Counted from the first letter of the stretch, positions 23,103 to 36,700 are shown. The stretch is 64,000 nt of DNA from Parasponia andersonii (GCA_002914805.1 JXTB01000004.1:2015375-2079374); one strand, 5' to 3'. Made by a program: numbers and translations. The notes: a model not told the origin generated them from the sequence alone.

Positions 23103-25338
23103 TGAAAAAGAGCGTGACTTTGTATTTTTGTAATTCTTTATATTTTTGTTATAAATAAAACTGTTAGAAACTCAATTCTTATTAAGGAGTTCGACACGGC
23201 ATACAAGACTAACTCATATTATGCAGGTTTAAGTGAACCATGCCTATGGATGTCGAATATGAGCTAAAATGTGAGTATAATTTCGTTGTTATTCTATGTT
23301 TTAAAATATTAAATATGTGCTTATATGGGCTAAAATATGGCATATAATGCATTTATATTCTTTTAAAATTTGAATAAATTACAAAATAAACAAAAATAAG
23401 TAAATAAATAATATTAAAAACATATAAATTAAAATATTTAATTAAAATTTTTTAAAATTTTAATTGAGAAATATATTTAAAATTATATATAAAATGACTA
23501 AATGTGGACCTAACGTGGACCAGGCTGGGTCAATAGACCTGTTATTGAGACTCAAATTGGCCTTTACTATATGTAATAAGCCGACCCAAGCGCACATTAA
23601 AATTATTGTTTTTTATTTTATTTACAAGAGATTTATTAAAATTATTTTATAAAACAATTATGTAATATTTTATGATATATTTTAGTAAAAAAAAATCAAT
23701 CAATCATGTATTCGAGTCAATTTCTTATCAAATGTGTCAACTAAACATAAGAGTTTTCGAGTCGTATTATCGTATTGTGTTCAAATTGTCAACTCAAAAT
23801 ATAATTACACTTTCTAAATCAAATTGTTTTTGAAAAATTTGAATTTAATTCAGTATTCATCATGTTGTTATGTTATTATTCTAAGTTTAACAATTGATTA
23901 TTGTTTGAATACAAAAATTTCAAATTTAATGGTGGTTATTTGTGTAACCTTTTTTTATTTTGAAATTTTAAGGAGTGTTAATGTAAAATATGTTCGATTA
24001 ATTAGGAGTGTTACTGTAATATTTAAATGAAGTAATTAATGTAATTTTCTCGTGATCTATAGCACCCGTATTCCCTAACATAATAAAAAAATATAGATAT
24101 CATTACCAAAAATAAAAAATATAAAAAATATAGATAGGAACACTCTCTAGCCTTTCCATAACGTGCGAAATTATAAAAGGTATTGTAATACCAAAATAAA
24201 TAAAAAAAGTTATAAAACACTACACAATAATAAAAAAATGAGACTCAATATTTAACTCTTGTAAGGTGACTCGTACTTCTTTTAATACGGCGCTAAGTAC
24301 AATTGCCTTATAGCATTGATGTTTGAAGCAAAATTACGACCTCTTAAGTATAAGGGCAGATTCTACACCCATGATTCGGTCCTAGTACAACAATCCTATC
24401 TAATGGCTCGTAATTAATCGAACTATTTAACATGATTCGGTCCTAGTACAACAATCTTATCTAATGACCCATAATTAATCGAACTATTTAACAGGTTCCA
24501 TAAAGTACAATAAACAAGTAAGTTGGGATGTCCTGGATTATTGCCCAATCTTCTTCCTCATTTGTGGAAAATGCCTGAAATCATTTATGTTCTTCCTCAA
24601 TCGCCTTTCCATTATATTTTTCTCATTTTTGAATTTTGATCTCAATTACTCCGACTTCAGTTATTATTACTTTCAATCTACTAACAATTGTTCATCTTCT
24701 TCTAGATTTATATTGAAAGAGTTGCAGAAATATGGAAAATAATTTCTGAAAAATGGATCACAAACAGAAAAAATAAGAAAAGAAAATCAACCTACAACAG
24801 TGAATCTTACCAAGACTAACAACTCAACAATAATGAATCCCTATGAAATTTCCATGGAAAAAAAAGCTAAAATAACCGAGAAGTACTTTCTAACAAGATA
24901 AATTTCAAAAAAAAAAATGCAAGGATTTCTAAAGAAACGCAAAATACCGAGCAACATATATAAAAATTGACAAATTCCTGAGGCAAATAACTCGAAATCA
25001 AGCTTTCAAAAGGGGGAAAAAAAAAAAAAAGAAGAAGACAAAGATGAAGTTGTAAGAAAAATAGAAGATAAAAGAGGCAAAAAGACATCAATTTATTTTT
25101 GGACTTAGCACTTTGGTGGATAGAATAGCTTGATGGACTCTCTTCTTTTTTTTAAAAAAAAAAAAAAAACAAATACCAATTCATATTAGCACATATTATT
25201 AAAATACGGATTACAAGAACAATATACTAACCACAAAAAAAAAAAAAAAAAACATGAACTTGAGATCTAGAGCTAAGATCTACAAGTATTACTCACCTAT
25301 TAATAGCCATACTAGAGAAAATCAAAGAACAATAGACA
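23103..25338. other. AT-rich intergenic DNA, no gene seen
   Basis: It holds a 61-bp tandem duplication (24370-24491) and long A-runs near 25020, 25155 and 25235. Short open frames at 23464, 23824, 24023 and 24867 are low-complexity or unrecognisable. Confidence 0.5.
24370..24491 (+). repeat. 61-bp tandem duplication x2
   Basis: Both units start CATGATTCGGTCCTAGTACA; starts are 24370 and 24431, with only a few base differences. Confidence 0.95.
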
Positions 25339-25475
25339 ACCGAAACCGTAGAGGGTCCTTCCTTGCCTCTTCAAAGCATAGACAATATCCATGGAAATCA
25401 CGGTCTTCCTCTTGACAAATTGCAGGCTTAGTGATGCCCGATGCCCTGGAATAGCTTGATGGCTAGGTCGTTTGC
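25339..25475 (-). pseudogene. Histone H4 fragment, internally deleted and frameshifted
   Basis: On the - strand, 25416-25339 reads [19 protein letters not shown] then RTLYGFGC, matching the last about 25 residues of histone H4; the final Gly and stop are replaced by Cys and read-through. Just upstream, in a different frame, is GITKPAI (about 25445-25422), which in H4 lies about 45 residues earlier and belongs to the IQGITKPAI segment. So the middle of the gene is deleted and the two halves are out of frame. H4 coding sequence is extremely conserved, so even this short match is telling. It looks like a decayed gene or retrocopy scrap. Confidence 0.85.
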
Positions 25476-25703
25476 AGATGGGAGAAAGATGTTCTTTCTT
25501 TCTTTCTCTTTTCTTTTTTTTTTTTTTTTTTAATTTTAACTAAACATGATAATCTTATGTCATTAAAAAAATAATATGTGGTTTGATACATAATAAGTTT
25601 TATGCACCTCATCTCATCTAAGCCGTTAATTTGAGATCCAATGGCCATCAAAAGGGTTGTAGTGATATGGTCAATAATAGGGGTTGTATGGCCATCAAAA
25701 TGT

Positions 25704-26419
25704 AATTTGTATATTAAATCGGGGGGTTTATACCTCTTGGACATGGGTTCCACATCGCGTTCTAAGGAAATGACGTGGTAAACTATTGAAAATATCCTGA
25801 AGTTAGGCTACGTAACACGTCACTCTTTAGAGAAATGACGTAGTATGTTATACTTATCACGTCGCTTTCTAGAGAAGTAAGGTGGTACCTCCTGAAAAAC
25901 GATGTAATAGGGCTTAATAAATGACAAATTATCAATAATTAGGCCTACCACATCACCTTTTATGCAAGTTATTGATGTGGTATTATGAAGATCTACCACG
26001 TCACCTATTTCCCCATCACTTATGAAGCGATGTAGTTTTTCTAATACGTCGCCCTATAAACAATGTAGAAAATAGTTCCTATTGTAGTGATTTGTACTCC
26101 CATTATATATAAATGTACTTATTTTCCTTCTTTAACTAGTTTTTTATTACCATTTTACCATTATATTAAAGTATTATGGAGCAAAACCTAATAAAGGCAC
26201 CCCATTCCTCACATTCATGAAACCTTTTTCTTTTTCTTAAAATGAATTATTTATTTATGGTTTTATTATGTTATTTTTATTTATGGTTTCATTTTGCTAT
26301 ACTTTAATTACTTAGGATTAAAAGCCATTGATGAATACGAAAATAAATTAAAAGAGACGAAAAAAGACAAATAGTGGAATCATAGTAGTAAAAAATTAAA
26401 TATACAATCCATTGAAAAG

Positions 26420-26461
<42 letters not shown>

Positions 26462-27637
26462 AGATAGGTTGATCAACCTCTAAAAACAAAATAAAAATAG
26501 ATATATCCAGAAAAAGAATATCTCAACCCATGATATGTATATACGTATGTAAATATATATTTATATTTGCAAATCATAATTTCGCTATCTAGTTATAGTT
26601 CTTTCCTTTTGTGTTTCTTTACTATCTAAAACTGCAACCACAACCTCGATATTTTTAGGATGTTTCTTAAAAAAAAAAAAAGAAACAAAGAACAAATGAA
26701 ATTTAAAAAAGGCACCATTTGGATTAAAAAAAAGGGGTACTTAGATACATATTTGTGTATTATTTTTTATTTTTTCATTTATAACTTTGTCCTTTTAAGT
26801 CTTTTTGTTATCCAAAAGGGTTCTTTTATAGATAAATAGGTACAAATATAACCCTATAAATGAAAATCATATCTTCACCCATTCCTTTACCCTTACCTTT
26901 AGGGCTTGTTCAATAAAATTTCTTTTAAGCAATTTTTTGTTTTTCACGAATTATCCAATCTGATTGGATAATCAATCGATCTAATCCAATCTAATCTAAT
27001 TAAAATTGGATATCAATTTTATAATTCCAAAGTTTTTTTTTGGAGCTAAGATTATAAATCTAATTATTGATTGAATTGGATTGGATACAAGCTGTTGAAA
27101 TCTAATAATAATCGATTCAAACTAATGTATACATGTAAACTTAAAAAGGTAATATATGTGTTTTGCTTTATTACATGTATATTTGGGATGATTACAAAAA
27201 AGAAAATACTCTAAATTATGACTGTTCTGCAATTTTAACTATGTCTTTTGACTTTTGTAAAATTATACCTTCACATTTTAAATATTTGCAAATTTGTACA
27301 TTTTATATATAAATAGGATGCTTTATGATAACTGTTTTAAATTATTTTCAATAGATGTTAGCCAACAAAAATAAGATATACTCTATTAAAATTCTGTATT
27401 TATTGAGAAACTTGTTGATATGTATATACAGAGAAGACATAAATTTGCAAATATTTAAAATGTAGAGATGTAATTTTACACAACTCAAAAAATATGGTTA
27501 AATTTGTATAAGGGCTATACTTCAAGATATTTTTTTTTATAGATTCCTATGTTTCTATTAAATTAGCACTAAAATTCACTATACACTGTACTACATCCTA
27601 TACTCTTTAACGCCCAACTTATCATGTTCTAAGTATA
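25704..27637 (+). repeat. Dispersed duplicated block, copy B (partner at 7371-9213)
   Basis: It aligns with copy A and contains the same CACTA 3' terminus (..CTATTGTAGTG, ending 26089) plus the same 1.5 kb beyond it. It carries an extra about 85 bp (about 25831-25915) with more CACGTC/GACGTGG subterminal repeats, and a longer (TA)n tract (26424-26457). The CACTA coding region is absent here: upstream sequence differs from copy A. Confidence 0.93.
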
Positions 27638-27999
27638 GTAAATTTCTAATCTTATTATTTATCATGTAAATTGCAATAGCAATATCTGTTTGAGTATTTA
27701 GGCACTTATTTAAAAGTTGACCCCGTAAAGCGAATGATTATGAATCCTACACCACCTTTTTGGACTTTTAGGCGTTGATAGGATTACTACAAGCCTCCAT
27801 GATAGCTTTAGTCATTCGATTGAGATAAAAACTCGATTATTCTCGATTGAGGTAGAGACTCGGTTACTTCAACTATTTGGTGATTCAAAGTACAACTTTA
27901 CTCTATGATCTAATATGGAATTTCAAGAAATGACTATAAATTATATTAAGCTTATGATTGATATTGAACTATATGAGAGACACAACACACTAGTTAGCG

Positions 28000-28047
<48 letters not shown>

Positions 28048-28835
28048 TATACACTGTTTTGTGCATGAATAAATTTGTGAATTTTGACAAAAACAACAAT
28101 TATATAGTTGAAAGTTTTTAAAGTACTACATGCCTAATTTTATGAATTTGAATGATGATTATACATATCCAATTCATGCATCCACATTACATGTTTCATT
28201 ACTTGATTCTCAATAGTTATTGATGCACGAGTATCCAAGTAGGACATGCAGGCCATACTCGCATGAACCTCAATGTGGGATATGCGAACACATCATATAA
28301 TGGGTGTGAATGATCCTTAAAGGGGATATGCAGACTATTTCATGTGATGATATATATCGATGTGTGAAATGATTGTAATGTACAAGTATTTTGAGTAACC
28401 ATTTTTAATTGGTATGAATATAATGTATTGGAATATTATTTGTAAAAGTTTTGAGAATATTTTGCTAAATCACTAACCACGTAGGATTTTGAAAAGGTTT
28501 TAAAAATAATTCAAAAATTTTAAAAATGTATACAAATCATATTTCAGGATATTTTTTTATAGTTATCTCAATCGAATATTATTTGTGTCTATTTATGTCA
28601 TTTTATAAAAATATTATTATTTTTATCGTGCATAAATTATTAAATATAGAGTGGGAGGAGAAAAAAAAAAGAGTGAGAATAGAGTACCTAAAAGTATTCT
28701 ATAATAGTTAGTTCACTAATTTAGGGCTAATTCGCATTTAAATAGGCCCAAACAAACCAAATTAATCTTATATACCCAATACCATCATCTCAAAAATAAT
28801 TGTCTATGAAAAAAATAACCTAGATGATACAAATC
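27638..28835. other. AT-rich DNA, possible old LTR relic in reverse orientation
   Basis: Phrases such as TTTAGGCACTTATTT (about 27698) and ACCACGTAGGATTTTGAAAA (about 28476) resemble LTR-2 on the same strand, suggesting a very old copy of that LTR family. A 42-bp (TA)n tract lies at about 28004-28045. No gene seen. Confidence 0.35.
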
Positions 28836-29584
28836 AAGGTTGTGCTTAATTTGGACTAGGCCCAATAGGTCAGCCTGCTACCCAATAGAGTGCCTTGCGG
28901 CTGGCCTGACCCAACCTGCTAATTTTAGGGCTCGGATTGGGCTTAGGATTTGCGGCTTAACTTGACCTTGTCCGTTGTTTTGGGCCGAGAATCATCTAGG
29001 CCCTTAACGTTATTTTTTTTTTAATTTTTTTGGGCCCAGACGAGTTTGGACCCTTTTTACTTGAATTTTCAATAGTAATTATAAATTATCATTCGGCCCA
29101 ACGGTAATATTACTGTGCAGTCTTATATTTTATATTTTTTTTTGTTTTTTTTAAGTTTAAACTATTTAAAAAAATATTTTTTTATTCTATAAATACTTTA
29201 CACTCTCTACTCTTTTTTCACACTTACAATTTTTAAATGCTCTCTTGTTCTCTCATTCTTTCTTTTAATCTCTAATTATATTCTTAATTTTATCTTTTTC
29301 TCTTTTATCTAAGTACCATTTACTAATTATTAGTAATTATATTTTATAGTCTCCAAACTCTTCACAACTCATACAGTTTAATTTAAGGTACGATTCAATT
29401 TATTTAGCACACTTATTTTTTTCATTTCTTTAATTTATAGTATATTTAGTTGTTTAATATTATTACTAGTATAATAGTTAGTAGTTTGCAGTTACTAATT
29501 AGTAGTTCTATAATACTTTATTTTTAATTTCAATTCAATTGTAATTGTTTACAATTAAGATAGTAGTTCCTTAGTTTGTATTTT

Positions 29585-30590
29585 GTAGAAAATTTATTAG
29601 AATATTATATTTTTAATTTCAATTAATTTGTAATTTATAGCTATTATAATTAAGTTAGTAGAAAGTTTATTAGAATATTATATTTTTAATTTCAATTAAT
29701 TTGTAGTTCTGTAGAATTAAGTTAGTAGAAAATTTATTAGAATATTATATTTTTAGTTTCAAATAATTTGTTATTTGTAGTTGTGTATAATTAAGTTAGT
29801 AGAAGGTTTATTAGAATATTATATTTTTAATTTCAATTAATTTGTAATTTATAGTTTTTTACAATTAAATTAGTAGAAAGTTTATTAGAATATTATATTA
29901 ATAATTTCAATTAATTATAAGTTGTGTGTAATTAATTTAGTGAAAGTTTATTAGAATATTATATTTTTAATTTCAATTAATTTTTAATTTATAGTTTTTT
30001 ACAATTAAGTCAGTGGAAATTTTACTAGAATATGATATTTCTAATTTCAAGTAATTTTTAATTTGTATTTGTGTATAATTAAGTTAGTAGAAAGTTTATT
30101 AGACTCTTATATTTTTAATTTAAATTTATTTGTAATTTATAGTTCTTTATAATTAAGTTAGTAGAAAGATTATTAGAATATTATATTTTTAATTTCAATT
30201 AATTTGTAATTTATAGTTTTTACAATTAAGTTAGTAGAAAGTTTATTAGAATATGATATTTTTACTTTGAAGTATTTTTAATTTGTATTTGCATATAATT
30301 AAGTTAGTAAAAAGTTTGATAGAGTCTTATATTTTTAATTTCAATTTATTTGTAATTTATAATTGTTTATAATTAAGTTAGTAGAAAGTTTATTAGAATA
30401 TTATATTTTTAATTTCAATTAATTTATAATTTATAGTTTTTTACAATTAAGTTAATGGAAAGTTTATTAGAATATGATATTTTTACTTTCAAGTAATTTT
30501 AATTTGTATTTATGTATAATTAAGTTAGTAGAAAGTTTATTATAATATAATATTTTTAATTTCAATTATTTGTAACTATGTATAATTTTA
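29585..30590 (+). repeat. 73-bp minisatellite, about 14 copies, with a 221-bp trimeric higher-order repeat
   Basis: Units start with (G)TAGAAAGTTTATTAGAATAT at 29585, 29658, 29725, 29799, 29873, 29940, 30013, 30087, 30161, 30234, 30307, 30381, about 30455 and 30528. Spacing is 73-74, except for two 67-base units. From 30013 on, three unit variants recur in order, giving a 221-base super-period. It ends just before the transposase start codon, inside the hAT element. Confidence 0.95.
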
Positions 30591-30624
30591 ATATCCATAT
30601 TTTTAATATAGATAGGATATAGAT

Positions 30625-32675
30625 ATGCCAAAAAATATCCCTATTGATTTGGAAATGGATGACGACCAAATTTGTATAGTTGAAGAGGGTGACCAAGTCC
30701 CCGAAATGCAAACTAATCCAAATATTATAAGGACAACTTCCAATATATAGGACCATTTTGATTCGAAATTAAAAGATAAGGCTGATAATAAGAAGATAAA
30801 AATGGCGAGATATAAATATTGTAAGAAATTATTAATTGCTATACCATTTAGCAAGACCACTAATTTAAATAGACATAGTGATGCATGTGTCAAAAAATGC
30901 ATAAAAGATAAAGAGCTCACTCAATCAATACTTCAATTTAGCAAGGATGATTCGGTAAGTTCTTGGAACTATGATCTTTTAGTAGCTAGCTAGGGAGTCT
31001 CTAACACGTTTAATTACTATAAAAGATTTACCAGTAGGATTTGGTGATTATAATAGCTATGAAGATCTTATTATCCAAACTTTAAAAGAGTTTCTAGATA
31101 TCATTAGGAATGATTTGATTAAAGTTTATGAAAATATACGTAAAGAATTAATATCTAAATTAAGTTCATTAAACTTTTGTATTACATTGACTTCTGATAT
31201 TTGGAGTACTGATTCCAAACAATATTATTTAAGTGTAGTTGTACATTATTTAAATTCAAAATGGATAATGCAAAAAGAATAATTAGTTTTGAGTCGTTGA
31301 TAATAAACATACTGCAGAAATTATTAGAGATAGAATTTTAAATGTTGTTGAAGAATATGGCATAGCGAACTGTATTATTTCTATCACTTTAGATAATACT
31401 ACTGCAAATACAAAGGCCATAAAATTATTTAGCAATTTGATAAGTTCATATGCCGAAGGATTCTTACTGCATTAATATTGTGCATGTCACATCATCAACC
31501 TTATCGTCAAATCAGGTATAGATGTTATAAGTGCATATATTGAAAATATTTGATTTGCTATTATTTATAATCATGTTTTTAATCCACGCATTGCCGAATT
31601 TAAAAGATATTGCATAGTTCAAAGATTTAAACCAAGAAAATTCTAAGTTGACATGCCTATAAAATAGAATTCCATTTATTTAATGTTGAAAAATGTATTA
31701 CCATATAAAATTCTAATTATTATGTTTTACAATTCAAATATAGGTTCATTAGTATCGAAAGATGAAGATTGGTTTATTTGCGAAAAATTTGTATACTTTT
31801 TAGATATTTTTTATGAAGCTACTATTACATTATCTGATATTTATTATCTTACTTCTTTAATTATTTTATGTTATATCTTTTTCATTGTTGAAATATTTTG
31901 TAAGGAAATATGTGACCTTATATTTGAACTAATTATAACACGTGCGCAAGAAGTATTTTTGAAATATTGGTTTCCAATTCCTTTATTATATTTATTTGCT
32001 TTTATTTTATATCTTAGGGATAAATTAAATCGTCTTTCTAATTTAATTAGCTACATTACTACATATTTTGAGATAGATTATAATTCTAAATATACAAATG
32101 CTCGTGATAAGTTTTTTGAAGTGTATAGTATATATGAGGCTAAGTTTAGTAGAACATGTAGTCAACAATAACACACTCTACAACAAACAGAAGAACAATC
32201 AGAGAATAAGTCTTTTTGGAATATAATAGGTTCTCGTTCTCAAGGGTGTAGTCGTTGCTCATCATTAACATTATTAAGTTCAAGTCAATCGCTACCACCA
32301 ATGAATCCACATCAATTCTCTGAGCTTTACCAGTATATTGAACTAGATTTTGACATCGACCGTGATGATAAGAACTTCAAAGTTTTGGACTGGTGGCAAA
32401 AGCATCAATCAAGATTCTTGGTACTTTCACAATTAGCCCGTAACATTTTAATAATTCCGATGTTTATGATTTCTTCAGAGTCAGTTTTTAGCACGATTGA
32501 AATGATAGTCGATGAGTAGAAGACTTTGTTAGCTCTTGAAATGGCTGATGTGCTAGCATGTGTTAAAGATTGAGAACAAACATCAAAACGAAATCAAGAA
32601 ACTATTCGTATTTTTAATGAAGAATTGGCTGAAAATGTCAATAACTTGGACATGAACAATGATGATGAGTCATAA
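30625..32675 (+). pseudogene. hAT transposase (BED finger, RNase-H-like core, hAT dimerisation domain), decayed
   Basis: From ATG 30625 the relic reads through a BED-type zinc finger (about 30800-30890; YKYCKK..HSDAC). The first zinc Cys of the finger is a Tyr here. The central core is visible as SDIWSTDSKQYY (about 31195) and SITLDNTTANTKA (about 31380). The C-terminal hAT dimerisation domain (32301-32516; DWWQKHQSRFLVLSQLARN..SSESVFST) is nearly intact. The relic ends at TAA 32673-32675. Several stops and frameshifts break it, many at positions that are Trp or Gln in relatives. Not functional. An intact protein would have been about 680 aa, normal for the family. Confidence 0.92.
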
Positions 32676-32757
32676 ACTCATAATTAATAATATACTAGCT
32701 TTTTCAAGTAATAATTTGAATTGTAATAAATAATCATCAATAAAATTAAATTTTAAT

Positions 32758-32758
32758 N
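32758..32758. other. Single undetermined base (N)
   Basis: One N in the hAT subterminal region. Confidence 0.99.
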
Positions 32759-33114
32759 GCTGACCTGTTTCGACCCGCTCCGGGCTCGGCCCAGTCTTGG
32801 CCCGCTAAAAAATCCAGCAGACCAACGGGCCCAAACTGGGCCTTATTTTATTTTTTACAGGCCGAGCCGACCCGTCTAGCCCGCTAGCCTCTTCAAGCTC
32901 GTCGCTAGCCTATTTTGCCACCTCTAGTTAGGCTTATGAAAATTTGTGTTAAGTGTATGCAACATAAATGAATTAAATAAAAATATTATTATGAGCACTA
33001 TCTCTCCTTATAAAGATTTTCTTAAAAAAGGTATTATTAGATAAATTACACGAAATTCATTGTCTTTTAACCCCTAGAAGTCAAATAAACCAAGCTTCAT
33101 CTTAATGGTCCCAT

Positions 33115-33267
33115 TCAGAAGAAAGGAGCCCTACATGGTCTTCCTTTTCTTTTGTTTGTTGGCTTTTCAAGTTTCAAAGTATCATTTTGACTGTCTTTTC
33201 TTGGGGTAGTTTTCATAGAGAGGAAAGGAGGAACTGAATCAGTAGACTTCCTTGAAAATGCAATTAC
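33115..33267 (-). CDS. PLATZ: PLATZ exon 4 (50 codons plus stop)
   Basis: Acceptor TTAATTTCAG|GTAATTGC. It encodes residues 150-199 (VIAFSRKSTDSVPPFLSM..) and ends KRKGRPCRAPFF before TGA at 33115-33117. The R-K-G-x-P-x-R-x-P ending is diagnostic of PLATZ proteins. Confidence 0.95.
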   Translation of the reverse strand, partial: VIAFSRKSTDSVPPFLSMKTTPRKDSQNDTLKLEKPTNKRKGRPCRAPFF

Positions 33268-33635
33268 CTGAAATTAAATTCAAGATATAATTTTCAAAGA
33301 AAATGTCCAAAATATAAATCTTCAAGTTTTATATATATATATGTTATATACGTCGTTCCCAATCCAATATGTATATGTTATATACGTCGTTCCCAATCCA
33401 ATATGTATTTTATTTTTTTATCTATCTATATGTATTTTTTTGAAACATTGGATCATTGATCTAACAGTTACTATAATTTGAGTAATTTAAAAAAATAATA
33501 AAAATAAATATTTATTTTTTAATATTTTTTCACTCTTTTTTTAACCATAAAAAGACGACATATGTGACCAATTTTTATTGGCCAACATAATATCTATAGA
33601 TAGATAAAAAAAAATACTTGTTGAATTGGTGTCAT

Positions 33636-33702
<67 letters not shown>

Positions 33703-36700
33703 TATGCACACACTGATATGAGAGAACTTAAAATTGCAATTAATTGTTACCTTGCAAGCAATTGAACAGTAGCAATAGAGATCAGGTTCAGCTAACCTTC
33801 TTTTGCAAATCTTACATGATGCTTCAATACATGTTGTACCAGAGTGAGGAAGGGGATTCAAAGCTATAACCAATCTCTTGTTGCATTTGTATGGCTGAAA
33901 AAGAAAGAAAAAGAAAAAATTAAAACAAATTACTCGACCACTCAAAAAATATATATATATATACACGACGTTGATCACATAAATGTATGTATTTTCTGAC
34001 AAACTCGAATATTTCATTAGAGGATAGTAATTTTTTTTTGAAATAAAATGATAATAATTTTTAATTGTGTCCAACTTAATGGCTATCTCGAGTACGTTTA
34101 TAGTTTGAGTGACTTCGAACTATGTATTCTATAACCGCATATTGAAAATTGTAGTATCGATCTATGTTTCCTTATTTTCTTATTGTGTAACAAACAACGA
34201 GAAGATCTAAAGAAATAGACAACGAGAAAAGAGTCAATCGATATTTAGTTAACATCTTTGAAAGAAAATACATATACTTTTGTAGTATATGTATAGAAAG
34301 TACTTCTAGATAAAAGTCTATGTTTTATAGCTATTACTGCCCCATAAAGTTTGGATTTGAGACGAGATGATATAGGATTATCTTAAACTCTAATATAGAA
34401 TATGTATTTAAGTAATCAAAACCTTGATTGTTTCTGTAAAACCCCTTTATTTTTCCTAAGGATGTTTTGGTCTTTTGACAATTCTTTTTCTAAAATAATA
34501 ATAATAATAATATATTTAAAATTCGAAATTTGGACAAAAATGTGAGAATATTTGAAAGAGGGACTAAATTGCAAAAACCGAATGACTATTTTGAAATAAA
34601 ATTATCAAATCAAGGACTTATGTGTAATTTTTTAAAAATTTCACTACCCTTTTATAGGCTGACATGTGGCCAACCCATTCCCCTTCTTCCCTTCTCTCTG
34701 CTCCCTCCCGATTTTTTCTTTTCTTGCGCAGAAATGGCAAAAATGTCGAAATTCCAGTGACAGTCTGTTCAGCCACCTCTCGTCATCGACGAATCTCACT
34801 ACTGGCCGATGTTGAGAGCCCGATGCCATACAAAGGCTCCGCCGTAGGTTCCGCATCCTAGAAGTCTGTCTTCCGCCAGAAAAAAGTCGAAAATGCCATG
34901 GTTTCTGAAGTTCATCCTCTGATTCTGGTGATGTTTCGCCATGAAACCAGTTGAGTTCAACTCATCTCGTCATGATCTTTCACATGGTATATATATCTTG
35001 AATCAATACTACCTGGATTAAATTTTGCCATTTTTATTAATTTTGAGTTATTTTAGTTTTATATTTAAAATTTTCAATCTGATCATTAGATCGTAAAATA
35101 AACCTCATATTTGCGACGTACTCGTGAAAACAAGAATTTTGATATATATTTTGACTATAATTGGTGACAGGCACAAAAATTTAAATCTAATGGCTTAGAT
35201 TACCTCAATTTGCATGTCGTAGGCTTGGGTTCGGCCCGAGCTCGAATCAGTCAGATTATATATTTAACTAGCCTTTTTGGGTGCTCTGAATTTAGGGTGA
35301 AGTTCGTTTCACGATTTGAACCTCTGATTGAAAATCGAGTTTTCAACCAATCGACCAAAAGGTTTGAAAACGACGCCCTACCCTCCAAACGGCACTCAAT
35401 TGATGCTAAACATCGTCCATAGCACCGCAATGCTATTTAGACACTTATTTGAGGTAGAGGTTCAATTACTTGGTTTTATACATGATTTAATTTAAAATCT
35501 ACATTATGACTATTTTGTAAAAAAATCGTGAATTAAATAATAATTTAATGAACTGTTAGAAAATCTTGGATTATTTTAGAATTGGACTGTGTGACTTCTA
35601 AATATATTTATAAAATTATGATCTTGGATTATTTAGTAGATTTCCTACCCAAGATACAATAAATTCTAGAATAATATCAAGTGAAGTTTTAAAGTATTGT
35701 TTGATTATATTCTGCATAGTTATTACATATATCTTATTACATGTTGTACATACCATAGAATTACACGTGAGATACATCTTAGGTATCACAGTATTGTAAT
35801 AGGTGGACTAGTACACCCGCCTTCAGTTAGAGCTCATAAACCGACACGGGATTTTTTTGATTACTCCCATTCGATTGGTGTAGGCAGTCAGTTACTCCTC
35901 CGATTCGGTAGGCTTAGACACATGGGTGTCCATTCGATTTTCTGGGATAGATATCAGGCAGAGGGTATTTAGTTTACATAGTACGAGTTACTCTAGTTCG
36001 TGATGAGAGGGTGTGAACTCGTTAATTTATGATATATACAATCTTGTGATTTTTGGTTTTAGTTTTGAATATGTGATTATTCTTGATACCAATTGTTTTA
36101 TAAACTTTGTTTATAAATGGATTTTGGAAAATGTATTAACCATGCAGGTTTAGTAAAATTGCTTCAATTCAAAAAGATAATTGGATTTCTACTGAGCATT
36201 CACTTGCTCAGCCTCCTATTTCCTCCCCTTTTCAGGTGTCAATTTATTTTGTGGTGATTAATCTGGTGGCTTGGCAAGCATGCTTGGCATATGCTTGTAG
36301 TTCCAATCCTCTTCTTCGGTGGGTTTGTACTCTATATCAATTTCTCTTTTCTAAGTCAAAATTTATTTAGCCAATAGTAATATATTTACTAAACAGATGT
36401 AAGAGGATGATTTTTTACTATTAAATCAAATACTTAGAAAATAAAATAGTTTTATGTAAATTATTCAAACGTTGGACCTAGGATTTTAAATTGAACTGTT
36501 TCATTAAACTTCATGAATTAATAAAAGTTTTTAAACTTGTTAATTAAGATTTTCTTTAAATTTTAAATGAGGAATTTCTTGGAGATTTAAAACTTGTAAA
36601 TAATATCATGATTATCAAATTTTTCCACATCTTGTAATCTGCTTATTTTTGAGGACTAAAACTTAAATTTCATGTACTCAAATTTTTCTAAAATTTTAGA

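Larger units (their letters stand above)
28836..32925 (+). mobile_element. hAT transposon, RICESLEEPER-type, decayed
   Basis: About 4.1 kb. Both ends carry the G+C-rich GGCCC/GGGCC subterminal repeats typical of this hAT group (28855-29000, and inverted at 32760-32905). The right end reads TATTTTGCCACCTCTA, the reverse complement of a CAGAGGTGGCAAAA-type hAT terminus; the left end (CAAGGTTGTGC) is degenerate. Between them are a 73-bp minisatellite and a BED/hAT transposase relic. No 8-bp target-site duplication was found, so the edges are approximate. The right end is about 190 bases from the PLATZ stop codon. Confidence 0.85.

Noticed and set aside
29585-30590. CRISPR-like array (regular repeats)
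   Set aside because: Units are head-to-tail without unique spacers, in a plant nuclear genome; it is a minisatellite.
31683-32171. 162-codon frame looking like a multi-pass membrane protein
   Set aside because: It lies inside the hAT transposase relic; the hydrophobic look is due to AT bias and the frame matches the transposase core.
33541-34074. 177-codon frame on the - strand containing part of PLATZ exon 3
   Set aside because: It reads through splice sites and a TA microsatellite (poly Tyr-Ile); the true exon is 33751-33894.
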